Positions 26,829 through 36,226 of a stretch of 64,000 bases of DNA are shown here, piece by piece (within the stretch, counting starts at the first letter, position 1; every line of letters starts with the position of its first letter). A model generated the notes under the pieces. The model worked only from the letters and a program-made list of their open reading frames with translations, did not search any database and was not told where the DNA came from. This DNA is from a bacterium 1xD42-87 (GTDB lineage Bacteria > Bacillota > Clostridia > Lachnospirales > Lachnospiraceae), in NCBI GenBank assembly GCA_003611805.1, contig RAYM01000040.1:1-64000 (forward strand). The letters run 5' to 3'. Made by a program: the position numbers and the translations under genes.

Positions 26829-29087
26829 ATGGGTATTGCCTTTATAGGACTGCAGGTCATAGGGATAGGGTCGATTTTCTTCGCGCTGGCGCTTCTGCTA
26901 AACGGGGACGGCAGCAGGGAGCAGAAAATGATGGAGTATTTTCTGGTGGGCGCCCTGATCCTGAATATCGGGTATCTGCTGGAACTGATGTCGCCGACGA
27001 TGGAGGCGGCAATGGTAGCGGTAAAGATGCAGCATCTGGGGACTATGACGATACCTATCTGCTATTGCTATTTTATTTATATTTACTGCTTCGAGGAGGC
27101 GCCGCTTAGGCGGCTGAAGCTTTTGGGAATCATTGACGGGGGCATTCTCCTGCTGATTCTGACCTGTGACTATCATGGTATTTTTTACAGGCAGGTTGGA
27201 TGGCAGACCACGGCGGGGGGAAATTCCTACCTGTATCTGGAGTATGGACCGGGATTTGCGGTTTTTATAGTCTGCGCCACCCTCATTCCCTACGCCATGT
27301 CCCTGCGCGTGCTGATCCGCGCCTGCGCCAGAAAGGGCGAGGACTCGGTGGATCGGAAGTATGGGCTGATTCTGGGGCTTTCGCTGCTGCCGATCATTGC
27401 ACTCTACACATATGTCACGAAGCTGACACAACCCTATGATTTTACGCCGGTGGTGCTGGGGCTGGTGCTTTCGTGTGTGGTGATTCTCGTGTGGAGCAGG
27501 AAAGTTTACGATTTCGGAAGCCTTGCGTCAGGGACGCTGCTAAACAGTATGAGTGACGGTGTGATTGCACTGGATGAAAAGGGAAGGGTGGTCAACTATA
27601 ATCCGGCGGCGGCAGACATTTTTACGGGGCTTAGCAGTCATGCGATCGGAAGGAACGTTGCGGACATAGAGGATTTCCCGGAAATGGCATTGGGGGAAGC
27701 GGAGCAGAACGAATTTTTCATGAAAGACCGCTATTACCAGAGCCGTGTGGAGCAGATTGCGGATCGGTTCGGAGCGGTCAAAGGTTATGTGGTCGTGATT
27801 CTGGACATGACGGAGATACGGAATAATATTGAGGAGATCAAGCGCGTCAGAATACAGGCAGAGCAGGCAAACGAGGCAAAAAGCGAATTCCTGGCAAACA
27901 TGTCCCACGAAATCCGAACGCCCATGAATGCGATTGTGGGATTGAGCGACATTATTATGGAGGAGAGCAAGGGGCGCAAGGTGTACAGCTACGCCTGTGA
28001 TATCAAGTCGGCGTCCAGAAACCTGCTGGCGCTGATCAACGATATTCTCGATCTGTCCAAAGTAGAGGCGGGGAAGATGGAGCTGGTAAATGCTGACTAT
28101 CATATTAAGAATGTGACGGATGAAGTCATTAATATGATGGATGGCGCGGCGTCAAAGCGGGGGATTCTGCTCAAATGCGAGTATGACATGTCCATACCGT
28201 GCAAGTATTACGGAGACGAGGGCAGGATCCGTCAGATTTTAATTAATCTGCTCAACAACGGGTTGAAATTTACGAAGGAAGGGTATGTGAAGCTGTCTGT
28301 CGGCGGCAGCCCGGGAGAGGATGCAGATACGGAGCTTTTACATATTGAGGTGAGGGATACCGGCTGCGGCATCAGGGAAGCCGATCTTGCAAAAATATTT
28401 GAGAATTTCAGTCAGGTGGATGCGAAGCGCAACCGCAGTGTGGAGGGAACGGGACTCGGGCTTTCCATAACGCGGCATCTGGTAGAGCTGATGAAGGGAA
28501 CAATTTGGGTGGAGAGCGTGTACGGGGAAGGCACGGTCTTTATACTGGACATCCCGCAAAAGATCGTGGACCGCAGGAGTCTGACGGAAGTGCCGAGGGA
28601 GAGCGTGCGCAAAGAGGATGAAATTGAGCCCTTTTCGGCGGAGGATTGTCGAGTGCTGGTGGTGGATGACAATCTCGTCAATCGGAAAGTGGCGAGAGGG
28701 TTCCTGCGCCCTTATGGATTTATGATTGATGAGGCGGACAGCGGCCCGAAATCCATTGAATGTGTCAGGCAGACGAAATATGATATTATTTTTATGGATC
28801 ATATGATGCCGGAGATGGACGGTATAGAGGCGGTACAGATCATCCGCAGTGAATGCGGGGAGAATGGGACACAGCCGGTTATTATCGCGCTGACGGCAAA
28901 TGCTATGGAGGGTGTCAGAGATATGTTTTTATCTAACGGTTTTCAGGATTTTATCACCAAGCCGTTAGACAAAAGGACGCTCAACGAGGCGCTCAAAAAG
29001 TGGATTCCGAAGCAGAGGAGAAGAGAGCCGGACACTTGGGAGCAGAGTGTAGAGAAAATGAGAAAGGTGAAGCCGGCAGAAAAATAG
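26829..29087 (+). CDS. hybrid sensor histidine kinase/response regulator
   Basis: This 752-aa protein starts 11 bp after the NupQ-like gene, so it is very likely in that operon. Order: about seven membrane segments (residues 1-225, 7TM kinase module), a PAS domain (about 235-335: SMSDGVIALDEKGRVVNYNP), HisKA with H-box FLANMSHEIRTPMNA, HATPase (ILINLLNNGLKFTKEG, DTGCGIREADL, GTGLGLSI), and a C-terminal receiver (VVDDNLVNRKVA, DIIFMDHMMPEMDGI, LTANAME, KPLDKRTL). No DNA-binding output is present, so it must signal through a phosphotransfer partner elsewhere. A role in sensing the imported nutrient is inferred only from position. Confidence 0.85.
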   Translation: MGIAFIGLQVIGIGSIFFALALLLNGDGSREQKMMEYFLVGALILNIGYLLELMSPTMEAAMVAVKMQHLGTMTIPICYCYFIYIYCFEEAPLRRLKLLGIIDGGILLLILTCDYHGIFYRQVGWQTTAGGNSYLYLEYGPGFAVFIVCATLIPYAMSLRVLIRACARKGEDSVDRKYGLILGLSLLPIIALYTYVTKLTQPYDFTPVVLGLVLSCVVILVWSRKVYDFGSLASGTLLNSMSDGVIALDEKGRVVNYNPAAADIFTGLSSHAIGRNVADIEDFPEMALGEAEQNEFFMKDRYYQSRVEQIADRFGAVKGYVVVILDMTEIRNNIEEIKRVRIQAEQANEAKSEFLANMSHEIRTPMNAIVGLSDIIMEESKGRKVYSYACDIKSASRNLLALINDILDLSKVEAGKMELVNADYHIKNVTDEVINMMDGAASKRGILLKCEYDMSIPCKYYGDEGRIRQILINLLNNGLKFTKEGYVKLSVGGSPGEDADTELLHIEVRDTGCGIREADLAKIFENFSQVDAKRNRSVEGTGLGLSITRHLVELMKGTIWVESVYGEGTVFILDIPQKIVDRRSLTEVPRESVRKEDEIEPFSAEDCRVLVVDDNLVNRKVARGFLRPYGFMIDEADSGPKSIECVRQTKYDIIFMDHMMPEMDGIEAVQIIRSECGENGTQPVIIALTANAMEGVRDMFLSNGFQDFITKPLDKRTLNEALKKWIPKQRRREPDTWEQSVEKMRKVKPAEK

Positions 29088-29103
29088 AATCGGCGGGAGA
29101 CGG

Positions 29104-29146
29104 GAGTGCATTTGAGGCAATAGTGCCAAAAATGCACTCTCTTTTT
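29104..29146 (+). terminator. terminator of the nucleoside transporter/kinase operon
   Basis: GAGTGCATTT and AAATGCACTC form a perfect 10-bp stem over a 16-nt loop, followed by TCTTTTTT. Confidence 0.85.
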
Positions 29147-29240
29147 TGTTTGAGGTTACGCGATTAACCTGTTGTGTTTATTGCGTTGTGGGATTACACT
29201 GGTTCCAGAGAAGAGGGACGGTAGGTTTGACGGGAGAAAT

Positions 29241-30254
29241 ATGGCAGAACGGGTAAGAATTGCGGACATTGCGGAAGAGCTGGGGCTTAGCACGGCAACA
29301 GTCTCCAATGTGATTCACGGAAAAACGAAAAAGATATCGGATGAGACGGTAAAAAGGGTGCAGGCGCTTTTGGAGGAGAGACAGTATATTCCAAGTATGG
29401 CGGGAATTCTGCTTGCGCGAAACAATTCCCGTATCATCGGTGTGGTGGTGAACAACCATGAAAAGTATGAAGGGAAAGTGCTGGAGGATGGTTTTGTGTC
29501 CGCTTCCATGAATGCTTTGCTGTTTGAGCTGGAGAAGGCCGGGTACTTTATGATGATTAAAGCAGCGCAGGACTGGAGTGAGGTGGAGCGGTTTGCCTCT
29601 ATGTGGAATATGGACGGGATGGTGCTGATGGGATTTTGTGACAGCGATTATGAAAAGCTTCGTGCAAAAATGCGTATTCCTTTTGTGGTCTATGACGGTT
29701 ATTTTGAGAGCAGCAAGGGCATTTGCAATTTGACGATTGATAACTTTGACGGAGGCTGTCAGGTGGGCGCGTACTTGAAAGAGATGGGGCATCGGCGTGC
29801 GCTTCTTCTCTCGGATAACGATATATGTGTGGACGCGGAGCGAATGGCGGGCTTTCGGGCCGGATTTTCAGACGGGGAGACAGATTTCCTGGAAGTGCCG
29901 ATGAACAGGGAAGGGCGCCGCTGCCTGTATCAAGACAATATGGAGCGGATTCGGGCTTGTACGGCGGCGTTTGCTGTTTCGGATGTGTATGCGGCGGAGT
30001 TTATACATTTTCTGCTGGAGTGTGGGATTTCTGTACCGGGGGAAATGTCGGTGGTAGGATTTGACGATAACGCTCTGTGTGAAAGCTGTTTTCCGCGGCT
30101 CACTACGGTGGGGCAGGATGCGGGGGAACGTGCTCGTATGGCGGTGCGTGCGCTGAGGAGGCTTCGGGATGGCAGCGGTGAACCGGCAGAGGAGGTGCTC
30201 TCGGTGAAATTGGTGATGCGGGATAGCGTAAAAAACGTAGCACTCTCACCATAG
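29241..30254 (+). CDS. LacI family transcriptional regulator
   Basis: This 337-aa protein has an N-terminal LacI helix-turn-helix (RIADIAEELGLSTATVSNVI) with hinge region (QYIPSMAGILLARNNSRIIG), then a periplasmic-binding-protein-like ligand domain (VVVNNHEKYEG, VVGFDDNALCESCFPRLTTV). The start at 29241 follows GGGAG; an upstream ATG at 29172 extends into the spacer without support. No sugar genes are adjacent; the next gene, a MATE exporter, is separated by a perfect inverted repeat that could be its operator. The effector is unknown. Confidence 0.85.
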   Translation: MAERVRIADIAEELGLSTATVSNVIHGKTKKISDETVKRVQALLEERQYIPSMAGILLARNNSRIIGVVVNNHEKYEGKVLEDGFVSASMNALLFELEKAGYFMMIKAAQDWSEVERFASMWNMDGMVLMGFCDSDYEKLRAKMRIPFVVYDGYFESSKGICNLTIDNFDGGCQVGAYLKEMGHRRALLLSDNDICVDAERMAGFRAGFSDGETDFLEVPMNREGRRCLYQDNMERIRACTAAFAVSDVYAAEFIHFLLECGISVPGEMSVVGFDDNALCESCFPRLTTVGQDAGERARMAVRALRRLRDGSGEPAEEVLSVKLVMRDSVKNVALSP

Positions 30255-30265
30255 TGGGGAGGAAA

Positions 30266-30302
30266 GGTTGCATAAATTCTCTGAAGAGCAATTTATGCAA
30301 CC
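30266..30302. promoter_or_regulatory. perfect 13-bp inverted repeat between lacI-like and MATE genes
   Basis: GGTTGCATAAATT, 11-nt centre, AATTTATGCAACC. It has no T run, so it is not a standard terminator. It could be the operator of the adjacent LacI-type regulator or an RNA hairpin. Confidence 0.6.
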
Positions 30303-30332
30303 GGGAATTTGCGGATCCGCATGGAGGTAAAG

Positions 30333-31679
30333 ATGAAAAAGAATGATTTTCGTGCCAATTTAATCAGTATTGCGCTGCCGATCACCCTGCAGTCCCTGCT
30401 GCAGTCTTCTTTCAGCATGGTGGATCAGATCATGATCGGGCAGCTCGGAAGCGAGCGCATTGCGGGAATCGGGCTGGGCGGTAAATTTGTCTCCATCTAT
30501 TCAGTGGTGTTGGGAGCTGTCGCGGCGGCAGCAGGCATTATGGCGGCGCAGTATGTGGGGGCAAAGGATGAGAGGGGAATGGAGAGAAGCTTTTATTTGA
30601 ATCTGCTTGTGGGACTCCTGCTTGCAGGCGGTTTTCTGGCAGTATGCGGCTTCTTTCCGAAAGGAATCATGTCCCTCTATACGCGAGACGAGGCGGTGAA
30701 GACGCAGGCCGCGGTTTATCTGCGAATTTATGCGGCTTCCTTTCCTGTGGTGGCAATGTCTACTATTATGACAGTGTTTTTGCGCTGTACAGGAAAAGCG
30801 GTATTTCCTCTTGTGGCGAGTTTCTTTTCCGTGCTGCTGAATACCGGCTTGAATTATCTGCTGATTTTTGGCAGGGGCGGGTTTCCGGCCATGGGCGTGC
30901 AAGGAGCTGCCCTGGCCAGTGTGATCGCGCAGGCGGCGGCCTTTGGTGTGACGGTAGTCTATTTTTGCAGAGATAGGGCCTTTCGATCTTACGGAAGGGG
31001 AGAACAGGTGCGTGTCGCGCTTCGGCTGACGGGAGAGGAGAGAAAACAGTATCTGGGTATTCTTATGCCGATCCTTGTCTGCGAGTTTGTATGGAGCCTG
31101 GGGGAAAACATGTATGCGGTGATTTACGGGCGTCTTGGAACAGATCCTTGTGCGGCCATGACAATGACGGGGCCGGTGCAGGGGCTTGCGATCGGGCTTT
31201 TGAGCGGTGTTTCCCAGGCGGCGGGCATTATGATCGGCCGGCATCTGGGTAAGGAAGCGTATGAGACGGCTTACAGTGATTCGAAGAAGCTGATGGGATG
31301 CGGGCTTGCGGGATCTGCGGTTCTGTCTCTTCTGTTGGTGGGGCTGGGCAGGACCTATGTATCGCTATACAATGTGGGGACGCAGGTACAGTGGACAGCG
31401 TATTTGATTTTAGTGGCTTTTGCTATAATCTCTCCCATTAAGGTACAGAATATGATCCTTGGCGGCGGCATAATCAGAAGCGGCGGCATGACGCGCTATG
31501 TGATGTGGATTGATATGATCGGTACATGGGTGTTTGGTGTACCGCTTGGCTTTTTGGCGGCTTTTGCGTGGAAGCTGCCGATTCATCAGGTGTATTTTAT
31601 CCTCTCTCTGGAGGAGGTCGTCAGATTTTTAATTTCTCTGGCTGTTTTTCGGAAAAAGAGTTGGATGCGTCGGCTGTAG
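30333..31679 (+). CDS. MATE family multidrug/sodium antiporter
   Basis: This 448-aa protein has twelve predicted membrane segments and the MATE N terminus (ISIALPITLQSLLQSSFSMV, DQIMIGQLGSERIAGIGLG). The family exports drugs or toxic metabolites in exchange for Na+ or H+. The start at 30333 follows GGAGGTAAAG; an upstream ATG at 30309 lacks a site. It lies downstream of the LacI-type regulator on the same strand. Substrate unknown. Confidence 0.85.
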   Translation: MKKNDFRANLISIALPITLQSLLQSSFSMVDQIMIGQLGSERIAGIGLGGKFVSIYSVVLGAVAAAAGIMAAQYVGAKDERGMERSFYLNLLVGLLLAGGFLAVCGFFPKGIMSLYTRDEAVKTQAAVYLRIYAASFPVVAMSTIMTVFLRCTGKAVFPLVASFFSVLLNTGLNYLLIFGRGGFPAMGVQGAALASVIAQAAAFGVTVVYFCRDRAFRSYGRGEQVRVALRLTGEERKQYLGILMPILVCEFVWSLGENMYAVIYGRLGTDPCAAMTMTGPVQGLAIGLLSGVSQAAGIMIGRHLGKEAYETAYSDSKKLMGCGLAGSAVLSLLLVGLGRTYVSLYNVGTQVQWTAYLILVAFAIISPIKVQNMILGGGIIRSGGMTRYVMWIDMIGTWVFGVPLGFLAAFAWKLPIHQVYFILSLEEVVRFLISLAVFRKKSWMRRL

Positions 31680-31808
31680 TTCTAAACATTTATGCCCTTC
31701 TGTCCGATATATATGATAACAGGGTACCGGCCGTATAAGACAGGCGGGGCTGTAGCGAATTGCGGCAAAAGGATTTGCCGTACAGGCAGCGTCATGGAGG
31801 ATAGGGAT

Positions 31809-32690
31809 ATGGGCATAAAAATAGGGACGAATCCGAGCCCGTCCGGCTCAGCGTCGGCTGATCCGTATAAGCAGAGAACGGCGCAGGATATTAAGAACGA
31901 GTGTGCCGGCATTGCGGCAAAGCGGACGGCGAATGCCATTCGGATTCAAAAACAGAAAGCGAGTCAAAAGAAGAAAAAACTCAATTATAATTATAAGAAG
32001 ATTTCGAGACAGATTACCATGAACAATACTTCTACAGGTGCGCGCAGGGTGATCACGAAGGCGCGCGAGGAAGTGGTTTCCCTTCTCCGAAAGCAGATGA
32101 GTGGAAAGTACGACGAGACTGATCTTCGCCACGCGATTATCCATGCCAGAAAGATGGAACGGGTTGCCCGCAGAAAGAAAAAGCATCTGGAGGAAGAGGA
32201 AAAGGCGAAAGCTACGGGGAAAGGGCTTGTCGAGCAGGGGGCGGCCTCGGACGAGGACGAACAGATGAAGAAGCTTGAGGAGTCCATGGAAAATCTGAAG
32301 GACGAGGAACTGGAACGGATGCAGGAGCTGATGGAGGAGTACGAGCGGCTTATGCAGGAGCTGGAGGAGACTGGCGGCGCCAATGATATTATGAAGGAAT
32401 ACATGGGCGCTTCGGAACAGGAGATGTCGCCTGAGGATGTGGATAAACTTCGTAAAAAACATCGCGCGGATGAGATGAAAGACATCGTGGAGGCAGATAT
32501 GAAATATCTGAAGGCGATGTTTAACAAGCTGGCACGGGAGAAGCAGGCGGTGGGTCAGCAGGCGTTTCAGCAGGAAACGAATCCGGCGGTATCGCTGGAG
32601 CTTCAGGGTGTGGATATTCCGGTGTCTCCGGATGCCGGACAGTCGGGAGCCGAGCTGGTGGAAGGCGCTAATATGGACGCGATGGCGTAA
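31809..32690 (+). CDS. basic coiled-coil protein of unknown function
   Basis: This 293-aa protein starts at ATG 31809, 8 bp after GGAGG, rather than the longer frame from 31692. Residues about 25-75 are rich in Lys/Arg (IQKQKASQKKKKLNYNYKKI). Residues about 120-230 form a highly charged coiled coil (EEEEKAKATGKGL, LEESMENLKDEELERMQELM). There is no signal peptide or membrane segment. It might be a scaffold or nucleic-acid binder, but I do not recognise the family. The next gene follows after 90 bp. Confidence 0.6.
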   Translation: MGIKIGTNPSPSGSASADPYKQRTAQDIKNECAGIAAKRTANAIRIQKQKASQKKKKLNYNYKKISRQITMNNTSTGARRVITKAREEVVSLLRKQMSGKYDETDLRHAIIHARKMERVARRKKKHLEEEEKAKATGKGLVEQGAASDEDEQMKKLEESMENLKDEELERMQELMEEYERLMQELEETGGANDIMKEYMGASEQEMSPEDVDKLRKKHRADEMKDIVEADMKYLKAMFNKLAREKQAVGQQAFQQETNPAVSLELQGVDIPVSPDAGQSGAELVEGANMDAMA

Positions 32691-32780
32691 AGAAAGATAG
32701 AGGCAGTAAGAGTCTTTGCTACAGGAAATAGTGGAGGCTCTTTACTTATGGGCAGAACGTGAAGATATAAGGGGAAAGAA

Positions 32781-33596
32781 ATGACAGGTTCGCAGAAAAG
32801 CGAAAGAAAATATGGGCTCACAAGTGCGGCGCTGAAAAACACGGCCTATATCACTATGTTGATCGATCACTTTTTTGCCGTTCTCTTTCTCAATTATATG
32901 AGGCTGCATCCTGTGGATGGCAGATGGGATCCGCAGCTTGAACGGATTTACCGTGCGGGCAGGGCTGTGGGACGGATTTCCTTCGTACTTTTTACCTTTT
33001 TGATTGTGGAAGGCTTTTTTTATACGAGGAGCAGGGTGTGGTTTCTGACGCGGCTCTTTTTGTTTGCGCTGCTCTCGGAAATGCCTTTTGATCTGGCCCT
33101 TTCGGGTGAGACGTTTGACTGGAGCGGGCAGAATGTATATTGGACGTTGTTTCTGGGTGTACTGGTATTGACACTGTGGGATTATCTCTCCCACTATAGG
33201 AATGTTTTAGCGAGGGCGGGGCAGGCCGCAGTATTGGCGGCGGGCTGTATGACCGCGTTCTTTTGCGCTACGGATTATCGGTTCATGGGGATTCTCCTGA
33301 TTTTTGCCATGTATCAGACGAGGGAAAAGGACGGGGGCGTCCGATTTATGGCGGCGGGGCTGGTTATGCTGCTCGGCACATGGGGCTCCAACCTGATCCG
33401 TTATGCGGGGGTCTATTCGGCGGATTATCTGTTCCGCTTTTCCCTGCGGGAGATGTACGGTCTGCTGGCTTTTGCGTTGCTCTTTTTGTATAACGGGGAA
33501 AAGGGGCGGCAGTTTTCGAAGCTCTTCTATTATGGGTTTTATCCGGTACACTTGTTAATTCTGTATGGAATTGCGCGAGTAACAGGAGTTATGTAA
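32781..33596 (+). CDS. TraX family membrane protein
   Basis: This 271-aa protein has about eight membrane segments. The TraX hallmark near the N terminus is LKNTAYITMLIDHFFAVLF, and later features are RISFVLFTFLIVEGFF and FALLSEMPFDLAL. TraX was named from F plasmid pilin acetylation, but chromosomal copies are common in Clostridia and their substrate is unknown. Start after AGGGGAAAGAA. No conjugation genes are nearby, so the plasmid role should not be assumed. Confidence 0.75.
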   Translation: MTGSQKSERKYGLTSAALKNTAYITMLIDHFFAVLFLNYMRLHPVDGRWDPQLERIYRAGRAVGRISFVLFTFLIVEGFFYTRSRVWFLTRLFLFALLSEMPFDLALSGETFDWSGQNVYWTLFLGVLVLTLWDYLSHYRNVLARAGQAAVLAAGCMTAFFCATDYRFMGILLIFAMYQTREKDGGVRFMAAGLVMLLGTWGSNLIRYAGVYSADYLFRFSLREMYGLLAFALLFLYNGEKGRQFSKLFYYGFYPVHLLILYGIARVTGVM

Positions 33597-33611
33597 ACTT
33601 AAATGACGGCG

Positions 33612-33646
33612 ACAAAAATCCCGGGTGAGATATTCTGTCCCGGGAT
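33612..33646 (-). terminator. terminator for the methyltransferase gene
   Basis: ATCCCGGG and CCCGGGAT form the stem. On the minus strand it is followed by TTTTTGTCG. It sits between convergent genes. Confidence 0.75.
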
Positions 33647-33657
33647 ATGAAAATGAT

Positions 33658-34533
33658 TTATGTAAACCATCTGCAGGAAGCGCCGCAGGGAAGCACGAGA
33701 CCGTTTGCTGAGACTGGCAGGCCGATTTCCGAGGATTCTACCCTGCCGCCGAATTGCGGAACGAGAGCGGTGTGCATCATGTAGGTGAGAACCGCGGGCT
33801 GGAGTCCGGTGGTGTAGGAGTTGACGAGGAAAAACAGGGCATTCTCGGACAACAGCTTTGCGGCCAGTTCGATCAGGGGAAACACGTTGTCTTCAATCTT
33901 CCAGATCTCGCCCTTGGGGCCGCGTCCGTAGGAGGGCGGATCCATGATGATGCCGTCGTAGGCATTCCCGCGGCGGATTTCCCGTTCCACGAACTTCACA
34001 CAGTCGTCCACCAGCCAGCGGATGGGCGCATCGGAAAGTCCCGAAGCGGCGGCGTTTTCTTTCGCCCAGGTGACCATGCCCTTGGAGGCGTCCACATGGG
34101 TGACGGCCGCGCCGGCTGCCGCGGCGGCAAGGGTTGCGCCGCCGGTGTAGGCGAAAAGGTTCAGGATTTTGAGCTGTCGGTCGGGATCCTGCGCTTTTGC
34201 CCCCTTTATTATAGAAGAAAACCAATCCCAGTTCACCGCCTGTTCGGGGAAAAGCCCCGTATGCTTGAAACTGAACGGCTTTAAGCGGAAGGTCAGCTCT
34301 CTGTAGCGGATGCTCCACTCCTGCGGCAGGTCAAAGAATTCCCACTCCCCGCCGCCCTTAGCGCTTCGGTGGTAATGACCGTTTTTCTTTTTCCAGCCCG
34401 TTTCTGCTTTTGGAGTGTCCCAGATCACCTGCGGATCGGGACGCACCAGAATATATTTTCCCCAGCGTTCCAGTTTTTCTCCCTTTGAACAGTCTATCAC
34501 TTCATAGTCTTTCCAGTTGTCTGCAATCCACAT
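33658..34533 (-). CDS. class I SAM-dependent rRNA-type methyltransferase
   Basis: This 291-aa protein resembles the RlmI/RlmK family catalytic domain without the PUA domain: LNLFAYTGGATLAAAAAG (SAM loop), VTHVDASKGMVTWAKENA, and the catalytic-type motif IIMDPPSYGRGPKGE. The methyl acceptor is probably rRNA cytosine or guanine, by family. The start at 34533 follows AAGGAGAAAAAATAATC; a frame running to 34620 has no site. It is convergent with the TraX-like gene and divergent from the ribosomal operon. Confidence 0.8.
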   Translation of the reverse strand: MWIADNWKDYEVIDCSKGEKLERWGKYILVRPDPQVIWDTPKAETGWKKKNGHYHRSAKGGGEWEFFDLPQEWSIRYRELTFRLKPFSFKHTGLFPEQAVNWDWFSSIIKGAKAQDPDRQLKILNLFAYTGGATLAAAAAGAAVTHVDASKGMVTWAKENAAASGLSDAPIRWLVDDCVKFVEREIRRGNAYDGIIMDPPSYGRGPKGEIWKIEDNVFPLIELAAKLLSENALFFLVNSYTTGLQPAVLTYMMHTALVPQFGGRVESSEIGLPVSANGLVLPCGASCRWFT

Positions 34534-34855
34534 GATTATTTTTTCTCCTTGTGATATAATAAGCGCAAACTCATCAGCTGGCGTCGCAAGATTATTGTAT
34601 GTTTGATCTTGATATGACATTGCTTATGACTTCTAAGAATTATGATATGATAGTGGAGCAGATTTTGCAAGTATGCCTGCCAGACCCGGGGTACTGTCTG
34701 CGCGCCGAGCCCGCGCAACAAATTCTTTTGGAATCATCGAAATTAGCTGTGCGGGGTGGGTGCGAGTTTGTGCAGGGAAACGCAGGCATATTTGCTAAAG
34801 CAGCTTCCAACGCCATTGTATGGAAAAAAAAACAATTATCTTTCCCACTTTTTTC

Positions 34856-34884
34856 TTGCATTTCCCGAAAACATCCTATATACT
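34856..34884 (+). promoter_or_regulatory. promoter of the ribosomal protein operon
   Basis: TTGCAT, 17-bp spacer, TATACT, about 243 bp upstream of rpsJ. It is the only good sigma-A-like match found in the gap before the operon. Confidence 0.7.
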
Positions 34885-34891
34885 AGTCAGT

Positions 34892-35127
34892 GCTGTGGCA
34901 TGATAGCTATGAAGCGTGAGGTTGCTGCCCACGTGGCAGGTTTTCCGTGGAGCGAATGTCAAGTTAGGAAACTGACGACAAGTCACTGTACAGACAAAAT
35001 GTCCGGTCAGCCGGAAACGACGTGTAGTAGTTCGATGTGAAAATAATCAGGACACACACGGGAGAGTGTACAGTCACCGCTTGTCGTACTTATTCATTAA
35101 AAGTGCGAAAAGGAGGCGACTTTTTTT
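34892..35127 (+). promoter_or_regulatory. long leader of the S10 operon
   Basis: About 235 nt are transcribed before rpsJ. Self-pairing pieces include GCCCACGTGGC-type and GTCCGG/CCGGAAAC stretches. In other bacteria such leaders bind a ribosomal protein for feedback control; whether this one does is not shown. No open frame here has a ribosome binding site. Confidence 0.4.
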
Positions 35128-35445
35128 ATGGCAAGTCAAGTAATGAGAATCACCCTGAAAGCCTATGATCATCAGCTGGTTGATGCATCGGCGAAGAAAA
35201 TCATCGAAACTGTTAAGAAAAACGGATCGCAGGTGAGCGGTCCCGTGCCCCTTCCTACTAAGAAGGAAGTCATCACGATCCTGCGTGCGGTTCACAAGTA
35301 CAAGGATTCCAGAGAACAGTTCGAGCAGAGAACCCACAAGAGGCTCATTGATATCATCACCCCCACCCCCAAGACGGTGGATGCGCTCCAGAGACTGGAG
35401 ATGCCTGCGGGTGTTTATATCGACATCAAGATGAAGAACAAATAA
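35128..35445 (+). CDS. rpsJ: 30S ribosomal protein S10
   Basis: This 105-aa protein is full length for S10, which sits in the 30S head and also acts as the transcription elongation partner NusE. Conserved stretches are [32 protein letters not shown] and [30 protein letters not shown] lies upstream, with T7 just before the ATG. It is the first gene of the superoperon. Confidence 0.97.
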   Translation: MASQVMRITLKAYDHQLVDASAKKIIETVKKNGSQVSGPVPLPTKKEVITILRAVHKYKDSREQFEQRTHKRLIDIITPTPKTVDALQRLEMPAGVYIDIKMKNK

Positions 35446-35505
35446 GACCCCTACTAGGATGACCCACATCGGGTCCGCTGTAGAACAACAGGAGGTAAAA
35501 GAAAA

Positions 35506-36192
35506 ATGAAAAAAGCGATTTTGGCAACTAAAGTCGGAATGACTCAGATCTTCAACGAAGACGGCACACTGACGCCGGTTACCGTACTTCAGGCAGGTCC
35601 CTGTGCGGTGACGCAGATCAAAACCGTGGAGAACGACGGTTACAGCGCGGTGCAGGTAGGCTTTGTGGACAAGAAGGAAAAGATTGTCAACAAGGACAAG
35701 GGCGGCAATAAGGAAGTGATTCACCGCCACGGCGTAAACAAGGCACAGAAGGGTCATTTTGATAAGGCAGGCGTTTCCTGCAAGAGATTTATCAGAGAGT
35801 TTAAGTTTGAGAACGCGGACGAGTACACGCTCGGCAGCGAGATCAAGGCGGATATTTTTGAAGCTGGCGACAGAGTGGATGCGACGGCAATCTCCAAAGG
35901 TAAGGGATTCCAGGGCGCGATCAAGAGACACGGCCAGCACAGAGGACCTATGACACACGGTTCTAAATTCCATCGCCATCAGGGTTCAAACGGTGCCTGC
36001 TCCTCACCCAGCAGAGTATTTAAGGGCAAAGGGATGCCGGGGCACATGGGCTGCGTTAAAGTTACGGTACAGAACCTCACGGTAGTGAGAGTTGACGCGG
36101 ACAAGAACCTCATTCTGGTAAAGGGCGCGGTGCCCGGTCCCAGAAAAGCCTTAGTAACCATCAAAGAGACAACTAAGGTCGATGCGAAATAG
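35506..36192 (+). CDS. rplC: 50S ribosomal protein L3
   Basis: This 228-aa early 50S assembly protein starts [16 protein letters not shown] and contains the conserved loop [13 protein letters not shown] that reaches towards the peptidyl transferase centre. Good AGGAGG site. Follows rpsJ after 60 bp in the standard S10 operon order. Confidence 0.97.
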   Translation: MKKAILATKVGMTQIFNEDGTLTPVTVLQAGPCAVTQIKTVENDGYSAVQVGFVDKKEKIVNKDKGGNKEVIHRHGVNKAQKGHFDKAGVSCKRFIREFKFENADEYTLGSEIKADIFEAGDRVDATAISKGKGFQGAIKRHGQHRGPMTHGSKFHRHQGSNGACSSPSRVFKGKGMPGHMGCVKVTVQNLTVVRVDADKNLILVKGAVPGPRKALVTIKETTKVDAK

Positions 36193-36226
36193 TGGCTAAG
36201 CCACAGATGAAAGGAGGACCATTCAG

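Noticed and set aside
32781..33596. TraX-like gene as evidence of conjugation
   Set aside because: No other transfer gene in the region; chromosomal TraX proteins are common in Clostridia.
34599..35040. Open frames upstream of rpsJ
   Set aside because: They lie across the promoter and leader, without ribosome binding sites or protein-like composition.
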